From assembly GCF_900172215.1 (NCBI RefSeq), contig NZ_FWFP01000005.1:248001-312000 (forward strand): 64,000 nt of DNA, read 5' to 3'. Of the stretch, positions 63,233 to 64,000 are shown piece by piece (position 1 is the stretch's first letter; the number at the start of each line of letters is the position of its first letter). A model generated the notes under the pieces. It did no database searches. It saw only the letters and a program-made list of their open reading frames with translations, and was not told where the DNA came from. Origin of the DNA: Ruegeria meonggei (lineage in GTDB: Bacteria > Pseudomonadota > Alphaproteobacteria > Rhodobacterales > Rhodobacteraceae). The translations under genes and the position numbers were made by a program.

Positions 63233-64000
63233 CTAAACGATCACCTCGATCGGTTCTTGCGCGCCGACGTGGAACACTCGTTTATAGCGGTCAATCTCAC
63301 TGGTTGGACCCATCGCCTTTTCCGGGTTGTCCGACAATTTCACAGTTGGGCGGCCATTGGCCGAAACAGCCTTGCAGACCAGCGAAAACGGTGCCAGCGC
63401 GTCATTCGGTACAAGCCCGCGGAAATCGTTGGTCAGCAGCGTGCCCCAACCAAACGAGACGTTGGTGCGACCGGCAAACTGGCTGTGCAGTTCGCGGATC
63501 TTGTCCACGTCCAGCCCGTCGGAAAAGATAACCCGCTTCTGGTTCGGGTCCTCGCCGCGCGACTGCCACCATTTGATGGCGGTTTCCGCCCCGGTGGCCG
63601 GATCGCCGCTGTCGATGCGAATTCCGGTCCAGCCCGCCAACCAGTCGGGGGCGTTGTCCAGAAACCCCTGCGTGCCATAGGTATCGGGCAGGATGATGCG
63701 CAAATTGCCGTCATGTTCGTCGTGCCAGTCGCTGAGGACATCATACGGCGCCTGGGCAAGTTCGGCGTCAGTGTCGGCCAAGGCAGAGTACACCATGGGC
63801 AATTCATGGGCGTTGGTGCCGATCGCCTCAACCTCGCGCCGCATGGCAATCATGCAATTCGAGGTGCCGGTAAAGGCTGAACCCAGCCCTTCCATCATCG
63901 CTTGCACGCACCAGTCCTGCCAAAGGAAGGAATGCCGCCTACGGGTGCCGAAATCGGCAATGCCCAACCCGTCAATACCGCGCAATTGTTCGATCTTTTC
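63233..64000 (-). CDS. pncB: Nicotinate phosphoribosyltransferase, 5' end beyond the window
   Basis: C-terminal 256 codons; the frame is still open at the right edge, so the start lies outside. PncB features: LGSAFTGTSNCMIAMRREVEAIGTNAHELPM, in which the phosphorylated His is in AHELP, LDNAPDWLAGWTGIRIDSGDPATG and FSDGLDVDKIRELHSQFAG. It makes nicotinate mononucleotide from nicotinate in NAD salvage. Converges with the ALDH gene (gap of 3 bases). Confidence 0.95.
   Translation of the reverse strand, partial: EKIEQLRGIDGLGIADFGTRRRHSFLWQDWCVQAMMEGLGSAFTGTSNCMIAMRREVEAIGTNAHELPMVYSALADTDAELAQAPYDVLSDWHDEHDGNLRIILPDTYGTQGFLDNAPDWLAGWTGIRIDSGDPATGAETAIKWWQSRGEDPNQKRVIFSDGLDVDKIRELHSQFAGRTNVSFGWGTLLTNDFRGLVPNDALAPFSLVCKAVSANGRPTVKLSDNPEKAMGPTSEIDRYKRVFHVGAQEPIEVIV

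Overview
The window looks like chromosomal DNA of a Rhodobacterales (Roseobacter-group) alphaproteobacterium. The evidence is a GC-rich coding style, a Rhodobacter-type porin, SOS boxes of the alphaproteobacterial form GTTC-N7-GTTC, and a cluster of lipid and flavin genes of the kind controlled by the RpoE-ChrR singlet-oxygen response in Rhodobacter. Genes are dense, often joined by 4-base ATGA overlaps. I see no rRNA, tRNA, CRISPR array, prophage or intact insertion sequence.

Layout. 1-4.9 kb is loosely packed: direct repeats at the left edge, a small lipoprotein, a divergent LysR regulator and imine-reductase-like gene, an ArsC/Spx-like protein, a secreted SH3 protein, and a possible gene remnant. 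4.9-7.9 kb is a coupled ExbB-ExbD-ExbD-TonB operon led by a small exported protein. 8.3-9.3 kb is a major porin with a strong terminator. 9.4-14.5 kb is the stress/lipid cluster: flavin oxidase, chalcone-isomerase-like protein, GPH-type transporter and two DUF3833 proteins on one strand, with a divergent SDR. The two sides share matched TGATCC-N18-TAT promoters. 14.5-23.1 kb holds the mutagenesis genes imuB and dnaE2, each with a LexA-type box, separated by formaldehyde detoxification (frmA), a NYN/LOTUS protein, a DMT exporter and a truncated hemoglobin.

23.2-31.9 kb is mixed housekeeping: DUF1203, an ABC ATPase, a zinc-finger protein, a YrbL-like protein, polA, hydroxypyruvate isomerase, a second DMT exporter and DUF1285. 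32-38.6 kb is a four-gene coupled MoxR-DUF58-BatA/DUF4159-membrane operon, followed by a hybrid histidine kinase. 41-47.9 kb carries a VOC protein, yaaA, recQ, yggT, a UMF1 transporter, mepA and a phytase-like esterase. 48-53 kb has yhhQ, a striking short RNA/leader element, arfB, an SDR, a P1 peptidase, cytochrome c, idi and smpB. 53-64 kb has glpK, panBC, a peptide-type ABC importer with a fused double ATPase, an aldehyde dehydrogenase, and pncB running off the right edge.

Most unusual points: (1) an 18-codon frame at 48699-48755 with a Shine-Dalgarno region complementary to the very end of 16S rRNA, in a structured transcript that also carries a matching anti-SD and a terminator; (2) a dnaE2 that lacks its C-terminal OB region and carries a nested palindromic in-frame insert; (3) the matched divergent promoter pair of the stress cluster; (4) a truncated hemoglobin with Met where the proximal His is expected.
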